From contig NZ_CP114283.1 of NCBI RefSeq assembly GCF_027107535.1, positions 3,224,001 through 3,288,000 on the forward strand: DNA of 64,000 bases. Reading direction: 5' to 3'. The stretch's first letter is position 1. Each line of letters starts with the position of its first letter. The translations under genes and the position numbers were made by a program. This document shows, piece by piece, positions 49,766 through 60,128 of the stretch. The DNA comes from Streptomyces aurantiacus. Lineage in GTDB: Bacteria; Actinomycetota; Actinomycetes; Streptomycetales; Streptomycetaceae. The notes below the pieces were generated by a model. The model was given only the letters and a program-made list of their open reading frames with translations. It was not told where the DNA came from and did no database searches.

Positions 49766-49841
49766 AGAGGCGTCTGACCTGGTCTTTCCTTGCGCCCAGT
49801 GGAACTGATGGACTCCCCGGACGCCACGTAAGCTGGGGAGC

Positions 49842-50120
49842 ATGGCCTACGAGATTCCGGTGACGCAAGCCAGGGCTGAGCTCGCCGACCTGATCAACCG
49901 GGTGGTGTACGGCGCCGAGCGCGTCGTGGTGACGCGGCACGGAAAGCCCCTCGTCGCCCTGGTGTCAGCCGCTGACCTGGAGCGACTCGAGAAACTCGAC
50001 GCGGTGGGGGACGAGCAGGTGATCACCTCGGTCTCCGGTGTCCGCGAGGTCGCGTCCGCTCCCCGCGAACGGCAGCGGTTCGGGATCGCCGCGGAACATC
50101 GAGGGCCCGGCGCGTCGTAG
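49842..50120 (+). CDS. Phd/YefM-family antitoxin without an obvious toxin
   Basis: This is a 92-residue protein. The N-terminal 55 residues AYEIPVTQARAELADLINRV and ERVVVTRHGKPLVALVSAAD are a textbook Phd/YefM DNA-binding fold that dimerises and represses its own promoter. The C-terminal tail (SVSGVREVASAPRERQ), which should neutralise a toxin, is short. No RelE, Doc or PIN toxin gene follows within 240 bases, so it is an orphan. It marks the start of stable chromosome before the urease region. Confidence 0.8.
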   Translation: MAYEIPVTQARAELADLINRVVYGAERVVVTRHGKPLVALVSAADLERLEKLDAVGDEQVITSVSGVREVASAPRERQRFGIAAEHRGPGAS

Positions 50121-50358
50121 GCGGTGAGGGGGTTGCCGGCCGCCGCAGGGCGGGCTGGTGAGCGGGTGCCGGTCGCGCTTCCCCGTGCCGCTGAGGCAGG
50201 TGGCGGCCTGCGCCGGTGCGTCCGCACGGGCATGATCGCTCCGGAACGGCACCCGATGCGTGGTGCGCGCCCGGCTGCCGGTCCCGCACGCACAAGACCG
50301 TGCACCCCCGTCCGCTACTGCGGGGGCGCACGGCCGGTCCTGGGCGGGTGCCGGCGGG

Positions 50359-51429
50359 TCAGCCGGCGAGTGCGGGCTCCCGCTCGGTCGTGGCGGGGGC
50401 GGACTCCTTGCGCCGCTTGAGCGCGCTGCCCAGCAGCACCGCTCCCAGGCCGAGGGCGGACCACCAGGCCAGCGTCAGCGCGGGACCGGACGCTGCGGCC
50501 CCGTCGAAGAAGGAGACCGATCGCAGGAGTGACGCGCCGGCGCCCGGCGGCAGCCACTGGCCGATCGTGCCGACCGGCGCGGGCAGCATCTCGGGAGCGG
50601 AGCTCGCACCGGAGAACGGGTTGCCGAGCATCATCACGACGAACGCGCCCAGGCCGATCCCCGGTGTGCCGAGCAGGGCGGCGAGGCCCGCGACGGCGGC
50701 GCTCACGGCCAGCGTCGAGACCGCCAGGACGGCCGCCTCGGGCCACCAGCTCCCGGTGAAGGCGCCCAGCCAGCTGCCCGCGACGAGGGCGGCCACCATG
50801 CCGACCACCGCCGCCGCGCCCATCAGGGCGGCCACCGCGCGCCGCCCGCGCAGGCCCAGCAGGGTCACCACGGCTCCGGCGGCGATACCCGCGAGTGTCA
50901 TGGGCAGCACGCTCGATGTCAGGACCGCACCGCGCGGATCGTCCGCGGGGGCGGGTACGACGTCGACGGTCCTCACCGGGGCCCCGCCGGGCTGCCGGGC
51001 CACGGCCTGCTGGAGGGACTGGGCCACCAGAGGGCTCGCGGCCGAAGCGGTGAGCAGCTCGGGTCCCCGCTCGGTGACCACGACCGCTCCGTATACGGTC
51101 CGGTTCTCGATGGCGTCCCGGGCGGCGTCCTCGTCCGCGTAGCGGTGGATCTCGAAGGCGCCCTCGTGCGCTTCGAGCTGCTTCTGCACCTGGGCGGTCG
51201 CGGTCGCCGGGCCCGCCACTCCGAGCGGCAGATCCTGGGGGGCGGTACGGGCCGCCGGCCAGGCGAAGGCCCACAGGGCGAGGGCCGCCAGAAGCGGGAC
51301 CAGCACGACGACGGCGGCGATGCGGCGAAGGTGCGAGGGTGACGCCGGCTGCTGTGCGGCCGAGGGCGGCGGCTGCCGGTCCGGCGGCGGTGATGCGGTC
51401 CCGGTGGTCGTAGCGGAGGTGGCGGACAT
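50359..51429 (-). CDS. Membrane protein of the YhgE/Pip or ABC-2 permease-like group
   Basis: This is a 356-residue protein. One N-terminal helix (residues 35-56) is followed by a large extracellular domain (LPLGVAGPATATAQVQKQLE and VYGAVVVTERGPELLTASAA), then six helices from about 165 (VLPMTLAGIAAGAVVTLLGL to WWSALGLGAVLLGSALKRRK). This is the ABC-2/YhgE topology used for drug or lipid export and phage-infection-type proteins. There is no ATPase gene beside it. It is divergent from a TetR gene with two operator copies between them, so it probably serves drug or envelope stress resistance. Confidence 0.8.
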   Translation of the reverse strand: MSATSATTTGTASPPPDRQPPPSAAQQPASPSHLRRIAAVVVLVPLLAALALWAFAWPAARTAPQDLPLGVAGPATATAQVQKQLEAHEGAFEIHRYADEDAARDAIENRTVYGAVVVTERGPELLTASAASPLVAQSLQQAVARQPGGAPVRTVDVVPAPADDPRGAVLTSSVLPMTLAGIAAGAVVTLLGLRGRRAVAALMGAAAVVGMVAALVAGSWLGAFTGSWWPEAAVLAVSTLAVSAAVAGLAALLGTPGIGLGAFVVMMLGNPFSGASSAPEMLPAPVGTIGQWLPPGAGASLLRSVSFFDGAAASGPALTLAWWSALGLGAVLLGSALKRRKESAPATTEREPALAG

Positions 51430-51502
51430 GCTTCTTCCCTCGATTCGGATGGGCGGTGCTCGGGCTCCTGGCCGGGGCCTCGTCGGCCCGGAAGGCCGTC
51501 GC

Positions 51503-51587
51503 GCTAAAAAGAAGGATCGTTCGTTTTAGCTGTGGCCCCACTGTCCCGCCGGTATCCGGGCTTGTCAAGAAGGAATGTTCGTTTTAC
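51503..51587. promoter_or_regulatory. Two TetR operator copies, GAA-N6-TTC-GTTTTA
   Basis: Site 1 (51503-51530) is an 11-bp inverted repeat with one mismatch, GCTAAAAAGAA-GGATCG-TTCGTTTTAGC. Site 2 (51567-51587) repeats the core GAA-GGAATG-TTCGTTTTA. Both lie in the divergent gap between the membrane protein and TetR starts, one for each promoter. Confidence 0.75.
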
Positions 51588-51596
51588 GTTTCTCGC

Positions 51597-52301
51597 ATGG
51601 CCCGCGTATCCCAGGAACACCTAGACGCCCGTCGCCGCCAGATCCTCGACGGCGCCGCCCGCTGCTTCGCCCGCAACGGATTCCACGCCTCGTCGATGCA
51701 GGACGTCCTGAAGGAGGTGAACCTCTCCGCGGGGGCCGTGTACCGCTACTTCAGCGGCAAGGACGAGCTGATCGCCGCCGTCGTCACCGAGGTTCTCGGC
51801 GAGATCCGCGAGGCCTTCGAGGAGGCCGCCCGGCAGACCCCGCCGCCGCTGCCGGACGTCCTCGTGGGCCGGGTCATGACCGAGGTGCTCGGTCTGGGAG
51901 GCGCGGAGAGGCACGGCCTGACCTGGGAGGGAGAGGCCTCCTTCCCCAGGCTGATGGTCCAGGTCTGGACGGAGACCCTCCGCGACGGCGAGCTGTCGGC
52001 GCTGCTGCGCGAGGGTTTCGGCACGGTGCGTGAGGCCTGGGTGAAGATCGTCGAGGGCTATCAGGACGCCGGTGTGATGCGGGCGGACATCCCCGCCGAG
52101 CATGTCGCGAGGACCCTGATCGCCGCGGCGCAGGGGTTCGCCGCCCAGCAGGCGCTCTTCGGTTCGGCGCCCGTCGAGGTCATCCAGGACGGACTGCGGG
52201 CGTTGATGAGTGTGGAGACGCCACGCGAGGGCGCCGGGCCGGTATCGGCGGCACAGGCGTCCGACGTGGTGATCCTCGGAGAATCCCCGCGTGGTGGTTA
52301 A
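51597..52301 (+). CDS. TetR-family transcriptional regulator
   Basis: This is a 234-residue TetR protein. [40 protein letters not shown] and [20 protein letters not shown] form the DNA-binding domain, and the helical C-terminal domain includes [20 protein letters not shown]. It most likely represses the divergent membrane protein gene and itself from the two GAA-N6-TTC sites. It precedes the urease genes by 188 bases but is not part of that operon. Confidence 0.9.
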   Translation: MARVSQEHLDARRRQILDGAARCFARNGFHASSMQDVLKEVNLSAGAVYRYFSGKDELIAAVVTEVLGEIREAFEEAARQTPPPLPDVLVGRVMTEVLGLGGAERHGLTWEGEASFPRLMVQVWTETLRDGELSALLREGFGTVREAWVKIVEGYQDAGVMRADIPAEHVARTLIAAAQGFAAQQALFGSAPVEVIQDGLRALMSVETPREGAGPVSAAQASDVVILGESPRGG

Positions 52302-52489
52302 CGTCCCTGAAATCCCGCGCAACTAGCCTGCACCACCACGTCACCAGGGGTTTTCGCAGCCCGGACGCGCACCGTCGCGCAATCCGGCCGCGTACCGCAG
52401 TCGCGTCGCGTACCGCGTCCCGATTCTTCGTGGTGGCCGCGGCAACCGGACCCCGCACGGTCCGGAGCGAGGACCGAGAGGTGGACGCC

Positions 52490-52792
52490 GTGCAACTGAC
52501 GCCGCACGAGCAGGAGAGGCTGCTCATCCATGTGGCCGCCGATGTGGCCGAGAAGCGCCGGGCCAGGGGACTGAAGCTGAATCATCCCGAGTCCGTCGCC
52601 CTGATCACCTCGCACATCCTCGAAGGGGCCAGGGACGGCCGCACGGTGGCCGAGCTCATGGCCTCCGGTCGCGCGGTCCTCACCCGGGAGGACGTCATGG
52701 AGGGCATCCCCGAGATGATCCCCGACGTCCAGGTCGAGGCGACCTTCCCCGACGGCACCAAGCTCGTCACCGTCCACGACCCGATCGTCTGA
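52490..52792 (+). CDS. ureA: Urease gamma subunit
   Basis: This is a 100-residue subunit, the full family length. [40 protein letters not shown] and [20 protein letters not shown] are diagnostic. It is structural in the (alpha-beta-gamma)3 urease that splits urea into ammonia and carbamate. GTG 52490 is chosen by length and a GAGAGG site 8 nt upstream. It heads the operon ureA-B-C-F-G-D. Confidence 0.96.
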   Translation: MQLTPHEQERLLIHVAADVAEKRRARGLKLNHPESVALITSHILEGARDGRTVAELMASGRAVLTREDVMEGIPEMIPDVQVEATFPDGTKLVTVHDPIV

Positions 52793-52808
52793 CGGGGGAG
52801 CAGCAGAA

Positions 52809-53120
52809 ATGATTCCCGGAGAGATCCTGTTCGCCGACGGGCCCGTCGCCTTCAACGAAGGCCTCGACGTCACCCGGCTGACCGTCCTCAACGCCGCCGA
52901 CCGGCCCGTCCAGGTCGGCTCGCACTACCACTTCGCCGAGGCCAATCCCGGCCTCGACTTCGACCGCGCCGTCGCGCGCGGCAAGCGGCTCAACGTCGCC
53001 GCGGGCACCGCCGTGCGCTTCGAGCCCGGAATCCCCGTCGCCGTCGAACTCGTACCGCTCACCGGTGCCCGTGTCGTGCCCGGCCTGCGCGGCGAGACCG
53101 GAGGTGCTCTCGATGCCTGA
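52809..53120 (+). CDS. ureB: Urease beta subunit
   Basis: This is a 103-residue subunit. It begins [20 protein letters not shown] and has [20 protein letters not shown] and [12 protein letters not shown], all standard. It packs between alpha and gamma chains in the cytoplasmic enzyme. A GGAG site precedes the ATG, and its last 8 bases overlap the ureC start, so translation is coupled. Confidence 0.96.
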   Translation: MIPGEILFADGPVAFNEGLDVTRLTVLNAADRPVQVGSHYHFAEANPGLDFDRAVARGKRLNVAAGTAVRFEPGIPVAVELVPLTGARVVPGLRGETGGALDA

Positions 53121-54834
53121 CATCTCGCGTGCCGCGTACGCCGACCTGTTCGGCCCCACCACCGGCGACCGCATCCGGCTGGCCGACACCGACCTCCTCA
53201 TCGAGATCGAGGAGGACCGTTCCGGCGGCCCCGGACGCGCCGGTGACGAGGCCGTGTTCGGCGGCGGCAAGGTCATCCGCGAGTCCATGGGCCAGTCGCG
53301 CGCCACCCGCGCCGAGGGCACCCCGGACACGGTCGTCACGGGCGCGGTGATCGTCGACCACTGGGGGATCGTCAAGGCCGACGTCGGAATCCGCGACGGC
53401 CGGATCACCGGCATCGGCAAGGCGGGCAACCCCGACACCATGGACGGGGTCCACCCGGACCTCGTGATCGGCCCGGAGACCGAGATCATCGCCGGCAACG
53501 GGCGGATCCTCACGGCCGGCGCCATCGACGCCCACGTGCACCTGATCTGCCCGCAGATCGCCGACGAGGCCCTCGCCTCCGGCATCACGACCCTCGTCGG
53601 CGGCGGCACCGGGCCCGCCGAGGGATCCAAGGCCACCACCGTCACCCCCGGCCCCTGGCACCTGGCCCGGATGCTGGAGGCCATGGAGGGGTACCCGCTC
53701 AACTTCGGCCTCCTCGGCAAGGGCAACACCGTCTCCCACGAGGCGATGCTGTCGCAGCTGCGCGGCGGGGCGCTCGGGCTCAAGCTGCACGAGGACTGGG
53801 GTTCCACGCCCGCCGTCATCGACGCAGCGCTCACCGTCGCGGACCGGACGGGCGCCCAGATCGCCATCCACACGGACACCCTCAACGAGGCCGGGTTCGT
53901 GGCCGACACGCTCGCCGCCATCGCGGGGCGCACGATCCACGCGTACCACACGGAGGGTGCGGGCGGCGGGCACGCGCCGGACATCATGACGGTGGTCTCC
54001 GAGGGGCACGTACTGCCGAGTTCGACCAACCCGACCCGGCCCTACACCGTCAACACCGCCGAGGAACACCTCGACATGCTGATGGTCTGCCACCACCTGA
54101 ACGCCGCCGTGCCCGAGGACCTCGCCTTCGCCGAGTCCCGGATCCGGCCCACCACCATCGGGGCCGAGGACATCCTGCACGACCTCGGCGCGATCTCGAT
54201 CATCTCCTCCGACGCCCAGGCGATGGGGCGCGTGGGCGAGGTCATCATGCGGACCTGGCAGACCGCGCACGTCATGAAGCGGCGCCGGGGAGCCCTGCCC
54301 GGCGACGGGCGGGCGGACAACCACCGGGTTCGTCGCTATGTCGCCAAATACACGATCAACCCTGCCGTCGCGCAGGGCCTCGCCCGCGAGATCGGCTCCG
54401 TCGAGACGGGCAAACTCGCCGACCTGGTGCTGTGGGAGCCCGCGTTCTTCGGGGTCAAGCCGCATCTCGTCGTCAAGGGCGGGCAGATCGCGTACGCGCA
54501 GATGGGCGACGCCAACGCGTCCATCCCCACTCCGCAGCCGATCCTGCCGCGGCCGATGTTCGGCGCGATCGGCCGGGCACCCGCGTCCAACTCCTTCAAC
54601 TTCGTGGCACCGATCGCGATCGAGGACGGGCTGCCGGAGCGGCTCGGGCTCGGGAAGCGGTTCGTGCCGATCGAGTCGACGCGCGGGGTGACCAAGGCGG
54701 ACATGCGGGAGAACGACGCGCGGCCGCGGGTCCAGGTCGACCCCGACAGCTTCGCCGTCACCATCGACGGGGAACTGGTGGAGGCCACGCCCGCCGCTGA
54801 ACTGCCCATGGCCCAGAGGTACTTCCTTTTCTGA
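53113..54834 (+). CDS. ureC: Urease alpha (catalytic) subunit
   Basis: This is a 573-residue subunit, the exact family length. The nickel ligands are visible: [11 protein letters not shown] (HxH, about residue 139), carbamylated Lys in GLKLHEDWG (about 222), HTDTLNEAG and [16 protein letters not shown] (His about 251 and 277), and Asp in [13 protein letters not shown] (about 365). The flap [15 protein letters not shown] holds the mobile Cys and His. It hydrolyses urea once loaded by UreD, UreF and UreG. GGAGGTG 7 nt before ATG 53113 fixes the start inside the end of ureB. Confidence 0.97.
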   Translation: MPDISRAAYADLFGPTTGDRIRLADTDLLIEIEEDRSGGPGRAGDEAVFGGGKVIRESMGQSRATRAEGTPDTVVTGAVIVDHWGIVKADVGIRDGRITGIGKAGNPDTMDGVHPDLVIGPETEIIAGNGRILTAGAIDAHVHLICPQIADEALASGITTLVGGGTGPAEGSKATTVTPGPWHLARMLEAMEGYPLNFGLLGKGNTVSHEAMLSQLRGGALGLKLHEDWGSTPAVIDAALTVADRTGAQIAIHTDTLNEAGFVADTLAAIAGRTIHAYHTEGAGGGHAPDIMTVVSEGHVLPSSTNPTRPYTVNTAEEHLDMLMVCHHLNAAVPEDLAFAESRIRPTTIGAEDILHDLGAISIISSDAQAMGRVGEVIMRTWQTAHVMKRRRGALPGDGRADNHRVRRYVAKYTINPAVAQGLAREIGSVETGKLADLVLWEPAFFGVKPHLVVKGGQIAYAQMGDANASIPTPQPILPRPMFGAIGRAPASNSFNFVAPIAIEDGLPERLGLGKRFVPIESTRGVTKADMRENDARPRVQVDPDSFAVTIDGELVEATPAAELPMAQRYFLF

Positions 54835-54951
54835 TCCCGACACCGATGCCGGTCGGGCCCCGGCCCGTCCGGCGTCGGTCTCCGCGTCGGCCGACTTCTC
54901 CGGCTCCTGCTTTTTGACCCTGCTTTCCGACTCTGCGTCCTGGGACTCGTC

Positions 54952-55626
54952 ATGTCGCGTGCTGCGTTGCTCGTTCTGGCCGACGGCCGGTTTCCCGCGG
55001 GAGGGCATGCCCACTCCGGCGGGGCCGAGGCGGCCGTCAAGGCCGGGCGGATCACCGGTGCGCGAAGCCTGGAGGAGTTCTGCCGGGGTCGGTTGCACAC
55101 GGCCGGGCTGGTGTCGGCCGCGCTCGCCGCCGGGGCCGCGCTCGGCCTCGACCCGGTGGCGCTGGACGGCGCCGCGGACGCCCGCACGCCGTCGCCCGCT
55201 CTGCGGGTCACCGCGCGCAGGCTCGGGCGGCAGCTGATGCGGGCCGCCCGGGCGACCTGGCCCTCGCCCGAACTCGACGCGCTGGCCGAGGAGTTCCCCA
55301 AGGGGGCCCACCAGCCGGTCGTCCTCGGGCTGACGGCCCGGGCCGCCGGCCTCGGCGCGGAGGACGCCGCGTACTGCGCCGTGTACGAGTGCGTGAGCGG
55401 GCCGGCGAGTGCGGCGGTGCGGTTGCTGAGTCTCGACCCGTTCGACGCGACCGGGGTACTGGCACGGCTGGCTCCCGAGCTCGACCGGGTCGCGCTTCAG
55501 GGCGCCGAGGCCGCGCGGCGTGCCGTGGACGACGGGGTCGGTGTGCTGCCCGCGGCTTCCGCGCCGGTGCTGGAGATCAGTGCGGAGGTGCATGCGGCTT
55601 GGGCTGTGCGGCTGTTCGCCTCGTAG
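54952..55626 (+). CDS. ureF: Urease accessory protein UreF
   Basis: This is a 224-residue all-helical accessory protein. [20 protein letters not shown] is the conserved start and [20 protein letters not shown] the C-terminal motif. It binds UreD and apo-urease and works as the GTPase gate for UreG during nickel insertion. It begins 117 bases after ureC, a gap with no other gene. Confidence 0.93.
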   Translation: MSRAALLVLADGRFPAGGHAHSGGAEAAVKAGRITGARSLEEFCRGRLHTAGLVSAALAAGAALGLDPVALDGAADARTPSPALRVTARRLGRQLMRAARATWPSPELDALAEEFPKGAHQPVVLGLTARAAGLGAEDAAYCAVYECVSGPASAAVRLLSLDPFDATGVLARLAPELDRVALQGAEAARRAVDDGVGVLPAASAPVLEISAEVHAAWAVRLFAS

Positions 55627-55771
55627 GGAGCCCGCGGCGGGGCTGATGACTCATGGGTCGGACCTGCCGCCCCTGCCCGTCGCGTCCCTTCCCGGGGCGC
55701 CCCCTCCCAAAGACCACCGGGCCGGCCTCGCCCGCGAGCGCCGGACAGACTCAAGAGCTGGAGTCGTACCC

Positions 55772-56449
55772 ATGCACCTAGACCACTCCCACGACGGCCC
55801 GTCGGCTGTCAGCGCCGACGCCCACCGGCCCGACGGGCGGCGCCGTGCCCTGCGTATCGGGCTCGGAGGGCCCGTCGGGTCCGGGAAGACCGCCACCGTG
55901 GCCGCGCTGTGCCGGGCGCTGCGCGACGAGTTGTCGCTGGCGGTCGTCACCAACGACATCTACACCCGTGAGGACGCCGAGTTCCTGCTGCGGGAGGCCG
56001 TGCTGCCGCCCGAACGGATCACGGCCGTCGAGACCGGGGCCTGCCCGCACACGGCGATCCGGGACGACATCTCCGCGAACCTCGAAGCGGTCGAGGATTT
56101 GGAGGACGAGGCCGGGCCGCTGGATCTGATCCTCGTCGAGTCGGGGGGCGACAACCTGACGGCGACCTTCTCGAAGGGGCTCGTCGACGCACAGATCTTC
56201 GTGATCGACGTCGCGGGCGGCGACGACATCCCCCGCAAGGGCGGCCCCGGAGTCACCACCGCCGACCTGCTCGTGGTCAACAAGACGGACCTCGCCCCCC
56301 ACGTCGGCTCGGACCTCGCACGCATGGCCGCCGACGCGAAGGCGCAACGGGCCGAACTGCCGGTGGTGTTCCAGTCGTTGCGGTCCGAGCACGGTGTCCG
56401 GGACGTGGCCGCCTGGGTACGGGCGCGGCTCGCCGTGTGGACGGCATGA
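55772..56449 (+). CDS. ureG: Urease accessory GTPase UreG
   Basis: This is a 225-residue SIMIBI GTPase. The P-loop is [19 protein letters not shown] (about residues 30-48), [17 protein letters not shown] the switch, [13 protein letters not shown] the nickel-binding Cys-Pro-His motif, and [14 protein letters not shown] (NKTD) the guanine site. An N-terminal His-rich stretch (HLDHSHDG) may hold nickel. ATG 55772 is preferred; earlier in-frame starts add about 42 unlike residues. The stop overlaps the ureD start (ATGA). Confidence 0.95.
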   Translation: MHLDHSHDGPSAVSADAHRPDGRRRALRIGLGGPVGSGKTATVAALCRALRDELSLAVVTNDIYTREDAEFLLREAVLPPERITAVETGACPHTAIRDDISANLEAVEDLEDEAGPLDLILVESGGDNLTATFSKGLVDAQIFVIDVAGGDDIPRKGGPGVTTADLLVVNKTDLAPHVGSDLARMAADAKAQRAELPVVFQSLRSEHGVRDVAAWVRARLAVWTA

Positions 56450-57210
56450 CGGCGCCGGCCGCCGGGGTGCGGGCCCACGCGCGGATCGGGGCCCGGGCCG
56501 ACGGCCGGGGCGGTACCGCGCTGCCCACCCTGGAGAGCCAGGGCCCGCTCGCCCTGCGGCGGACGCGGGCCACGGGTTCCGAGGCCAGGGTCATGCTGGT
56601 CGGCGCGATGAGCGGGCCCCTGGGCGGTGACCGCTTCACCGTCACCGCCGACGTGGCCGAGGGGGCCCGCCTGCACGTCGGATCGGCCGCGGCCACCATC
56701 GCGCTGCCGGGCCAGGACAAGGGAGAGGCCTGCTACGACGTGCGTCTCACGGTCGGCGAGGGCGCCGAACTGTGCTGGCTTCCCGAGCAGTTGATCTCCG
56801 CGAAGGGCAGCGACCTGCGTGTCACGACACGCGTCGACCTCGCGGCGGGCGCCCGGCTGACGTTGCGCGAGGAGCAGGTCCTCGGACGGGCCGCCGAGGA
56901 GCCCGGGCGGCTCACGAGCCGGCTCACCGCCCTGCTCGACGGACGGCCGCTGCTCGACCAGGAGCTCTCCTGCGGTCCCGGAGCACCGGGGGGATGGGAC
57001 GGCCCCGCGGTGCTCGCCGGACACCGCGCCCTGGGTCAGCTTCTCGTCGTACGGCCACAGTTCGCGCGGCGGCCGGTCGCACCGCGGCTGCTGGGGGAGT
57101 ACGCCGCGCTGACCCCGCTCGCCGGTCCGGGCGCCCTGGTGACGGCCCTCGCGCCCGACGCGCTGGACCTGCGCCGCACCCTCGACGAGGCGCTGCGCGT
57201 ACTGGGCTGA
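56446..57210 (+). CDS. ureD: Urease accessory protein UreD (UreH)
   Basis: This is a 254-residue beta-rich accessory protein. [40 protein letters not shown] and [20 protein letters not shown] are family motifs. It scaffolds UreF and UreG on apo-urease for nickel delivery. The ATG overlaps the ureG stop by four bases. No ureE gene is present, as is common in Streptomyces, with the UreG His-rich end perhaps substituting. Confidence 0.92.
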   Translation: MTAPAAGVRAHARIGARADGRGGTALPTLESQGPLALRRTRATGSEARVMLVGAMSGPLGGDRFTVTADVAEGARLHVGSAAATIALPGQDKGEACYDVRLTVGEGAELCWLPEQLISAKGSDLRVTTRVDLAAGARLTLREEQVLGRAAEEPGRLTSRLTALLDGRPLLDQELSCGPGAPGGWDGPAVLAGHRALGQLLVVRPQFARRPVAPRLLGEYAALTPLAGPGALVTALAPDALDLRRTLDEALRVLG

Positions 57211-57381
57211 GGACCGGCCGAACCGTGTGCCCGACGACCGGCGAACGAACGTCACCGCTCAACGGGCAGAGATGTTCCGGTTATCGGATTGGCAAAGAAG
57301 CCGCGCCGCCCCTGTTCTCAGGGACCTCACAGTCGCAAGGATCCCTCGTACGACCACGACGACAGCAGGGGGAGAACTCAC

Positions 57382-58968
57382 TTGAGGGGTATGAGAAGGG
57401 CGACGGCGTTCGGCTCGGCCGGAGCGCTCGTCACGGCGACGCTGATAGCCGGTGCCGTTGCGGCCCCGACAGCCAGCGCGGAAGGCCGCCACGGCCAGGA
57501 CAGCCAGGCGAGGGGCGCCGCGATCGCCGCCGAGCGCGCCGCGAAGGCCGGCATCGACTGGCAGGACTGTCCCGCCGACTGGGGGATAGCCAAGCCCGTC
57601 CAGTGCGGATGGGTCACCGTTCCGCTCGACTACGCGAAGCCGAACGGCAAGAAGATCAAGCTCGCGGTGGACCGCATCGGCAACACGGGCACGAAGGCGG
57701 AGCGGCAGGGTGCCCTCGTCTACAACCCGGGCGGCCCGGGCGGCTCCGGACTGCGCTTCCCGCTCCGCGTCACCACCAAGAACCCGCTCTGGGTGAAGAC
57801 GTCCAAGGCGTACGACTTCGTGGGCTTCGACCCGCGCGGCGTCGGCCACTCCGCGCCCATCTCCTGCGCCGACCCGCAGGAGTTCGTGAAGGCGCCCAAG
57901 ATGGACCCGGTGCCGGACTCCGAGGCCGACAAGCGCGCCCAGCGCAAGCTCGCCGCCGAGTACGCGGCCGGCTGCGCCGAGCGCAGCGGCAAGATGCTCC
58001 CGCACATGACGACCCCCAACACCGTCCGCGACCTGGACGTCATCCGGGCCGCGCTCGGCGAGAAGAAGCTCAACTTCCTGGGCGTCTCGTACGGCACGTA
58101 CATCGCCGCCGTCTACGGCACCATGTACCCGACCCACGTGCGCCGCATGGTGGCGGACAGTGTCGTCAACCCGTCGCGCGAGAAGATCTGGTACGAGGCC
58201 AACCTCGACCAGGACGTCGCCTTCGAGATGCGCTGGAAGGACTGGCAGGACTGGGTCGCCAAGAACGACGCGTCCTTCCACCTCGGCGACACCCGCGCCG
58301 AGGTCCAGGCGCAGTGGCTGAAGCTGCGCGCCACCGCCAAGAAGAACCCCATCGGCGGGGTCGTCGGCCCGGCCGAGCTCATCGGCTTCTTCCAGAGCGC
58401 GCCGTACTACGACTCCGCGTGGGTCTCGACCGCGACGGTGTTCAGCAAGTACGTCGCCGGTGACACCCAGGCGCTCGTCGACGCCGCCGCTCCCGACCCG
58501 TCGGACACTGCGGGCAACATCGCCTCGGAGAACGGCAACGCCGTCTACACGGCCGTCGAGTGCACCGACGCCAAGTGGCCCACCAGCTGGAAGAAGTGGG
58601 ACCGCGACAACTCGAAGCTGCACAAGAACTACCCGTTCATGACGTGGGCCAACGCCTGGCTGAACCTGCCGTGCGCGACCTGGCCCGCCAAGCAGCAGAC
58701 CCCGGTGAACGTGAAGACCGGCAAGGGCCTGCCGCCCGTCCTGATCGTCCAGGCCACGCGTGACGCCGCCACCCCGTACGAGGGCGCCGTCGAGCTGCAC
58801 AAGCGGTTCAAGGGCTCCCGCCTGATCACCGAGAAGGACGCGGGCTCGCACGGCGTGACCGGGCTGACGAACCCGTGCGTCAACGAGCGGGTGGACACCT
58901 ACCTGCTCACCGGCAAGGTCGACGCGGCCGACGTGACGTGCACCCCGCACGCCACGCCCAAGCCGTAG
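57382..58968 (+). CDS. Secreted tripeptidyl aminopeptidase-type alpha/beta hydrolase (S33, Tap/Slp family)
   Basis: This is a 528-residue exported protein. The signal peptide is residues 1-34 (RRATAFGSAGALVTATLIAG then AVAAPTASA before EG). The oxyanion loop is VYNPGGPGGSGL (about 115), the nucleophile Ser is in FLGVSYGTYIAAVYG (about 237), the Asp is in VQATRDAATPYEG (about 463), and the His is in DAGSHGVTG (about 490). It removes N-terminal tripeptides from extracellular proteins. The TTG start at 57382 is supported by GGGGGAGA 6 nt upstream and by the signal peptide; longer forms would precede it with 31 basic residues. It ends at a strong terminator. Confidence 0.92.
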   Translation: MRGMRRATAFGSAGALVTATLIAGAVAAPTASAEGRHGQDSQARGAAIAAERAAKAGIDWQDCPADWGIAKPVQCGWVTVPLDYAKPNGKKIKLAVDRIGNTGTKAERQGALVYNPGGPGGSGLRFPLRVTTKNPLWVKTSKAYDFVGFDPRGVGHSAPISCADPQEFVKAPKMDPVPDSEADKRAQRKLAAEYAAGCAERSGKMLPHMTTPNTVRDLDVIRAALGEKKLNFLGVSYGTYIAAVYGTMYPTHVRRMVADSVVNPSREKIWYEANLDQDVAFEMRWKDWQDWVAKNDASFHLGDTRAEVQAQWLKLRATAKKNPIGGVVGPAELIGFFQSAPYYDSAWVSTATVFSKYVAGDTQALVDAAAPDPSDTAGNIASENGNAVYTAVECTDAKWPTSWKKWDRDNSKLHKNYPFMTWANAWLNLPCATWPAKQQTPVNVKTGKGLPPVLIVQATRDAATPYEGAVELHKRFKGSRLITEKDAGSHGVTGLTNPCVNERVDTYLLTGKVDAADVTCTPHATPKP

Positions 58969-58989
58969 CGGACACCGGGAGTCGAAGCG

Positions 58990-59021
58990 GAGGGGGCGGC
59001 CGTCCTGACGGCCGCCCCCTC
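58990..59021. terminator. Hairpin terminator between convergent genes
   Basis: Perfect 15-bp arms (58990-59004 and 59007-59021) lie 21 bases after the peptidase stop and 14 bases before the end of the minus-strand epimerase, so it can serve both. Confidence 0.82.
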
Positions 59022-59035
59022 TCGCGCGCCGCGAC

Positions 59036-60070
59036 TCAGACGCCCCGCCCCGCCAGCCAGGCGTCCTCCGCCGCGTAGTCGAAGAGGTCGCCGTACGCGG
59101 CGAACATCTTCGGATACGCCTGACGCCAGTCCCCGTCGGCCAGCCGGCGCTCGATCCACGCGATCGTCTCCGGCAGCGTCCCGGCGTACTCCGTCACAGC
59201 CCGGTACCCCAACTCCCGCTCCGCCGCCGTCATGTCGCAGACCACCGGGTGCGGCACCGTCCACGGGGTGTCGCCGACGCCGGGCGCCGGAACGGGCCCG
59301 TCGACCAGGACGGTCTCGGTGTCGGCGCCCATCACGGAGTCGATCGCCCGGGCGATCTCCGCCACCGTGGGCGCGTCGGGATCCACGGCGTTCAGCACAC
59401 GAGCGCCCGGCCGCGCGGCGGCCAGCCGGGCCAACTCCGCGATGTTGTGGACGCTCACCGGATGGAAGCGGCTCCCGCCGCCGAAGGCGAGGACGCGCCG
59501 GGTACGGCCGTCCAGGTTGCGCTTGACGAAGTACAGCTCGCGCGGTGTGAGACAGCGCGGCCCGTGAACGGCCCCCGCCCGCAGCACCGTGGCCAACAAC
59601 CGGTCGGCGGCGGCCAGGAGTTCACGCTCCAGGCCCGCCTTGCGGGAACTGTACGAGGAGCCGCCGGGCGCTATCGTGCGCCGGCCCTCCGTCAACGGCA
59701 CCGGGTACCGGGGGAAGCCGTCCGGCTCCGTCTGCGAGTCGAAGATGCGGCCCTCGTCGTCCTCGTACACCGACACGCTGGAGATCACCACGGCCGATCC
59801 GACGCGACCGGCCAGATTCGTCAACTGCCGGGCGTGCTCCGGCCCGTAGGCCACCACGTCCACGAGCACGTCGCAGCCCTCGCCGACCGCGACGGCCAGC
59901 GCGGAGTCGTCGGCGCGGTCCACCCGCGCGGTGCGCACCCCGTCGGGCCAGGCCTTATCCCGTCCGCCGCCCCGGGAGAGAGCCGTCACCTCCCAGCCGT
60001 CCCGGGCCGGCGCGCCCACGGCCACCCGCCCGATCTGTCCCGTCGCCCCGATCACCACAGCTCGTGTCAT
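59036..60070 (-). CDS. NAD-dependent epimerase/dehydratase family protein
   Basis: This is a 344-residue extended-SDR-type protein. The cofactor motif is VVIGATGQIGRVAVGA (residues 5-20). DVLVDVVAYGPEHARQL, VVISSVSVYEDDEGRIFDS and the active-site-like SSYSSRKAGLER (Tyr and Lys about 143-147) follow, then a C-terminal substrate lid with RFHPVSVHNIAELARLAAAR. The substrate is probably a nucleotide sugar or a phenolic/lipid; it is not determined by the neighbours. Confidence 0.85.
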   Translation of the reverse strand: MTRAVVIGATGQIGRVAVGAPARDGWEVTALSRGGGRDKAWPDGVRTARVDRADDSALAVAVGEGCDVLVDVVAYGPEHARQLTNLAGRVGSAVVISSVSVYEDDEGRIFDSQTEPDGFPRYPVPLTEGRRTIAPGGSSYSSRKAGLERELLAAADRLLATVLRAGAVHGPRCLTPRELYFVKRNLDGRTRRVLAFGGGSRFHPVSVHNIAELARLAAARPGARVLNAVDPDAPTVAEIARAIDSVMGADTETVLVDGPVPAPGVGDTPWTVPHPVVCDMTAAERELGYRAVTEYAGTLPETIAWIERRLADGDWRQAYPKMFAAYGDLFDYAAEDAWLAGRGV

Positions 60071-60128
60071 GGAGCGACCGTATGACTCCCGGAGCCCGGG
60101 ACCCAGCCGATCGGCTGAGGGCAGAGCG

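Noticed and set aside
49842..50358. Complete toxin-antitoxin pair at the Phd-like gene
   Set aside because: Only the antitoxin is present; no RelE-, Doc- or PIN-like frame follows or precedes it before the debris.
53059..55593. Open frame of about 840 codons antisense to ureC and ureF
   Set aside because: It is an antisense shadow of conserved urease genes, with Arg/Gly/Asp-rich composition and no domain.
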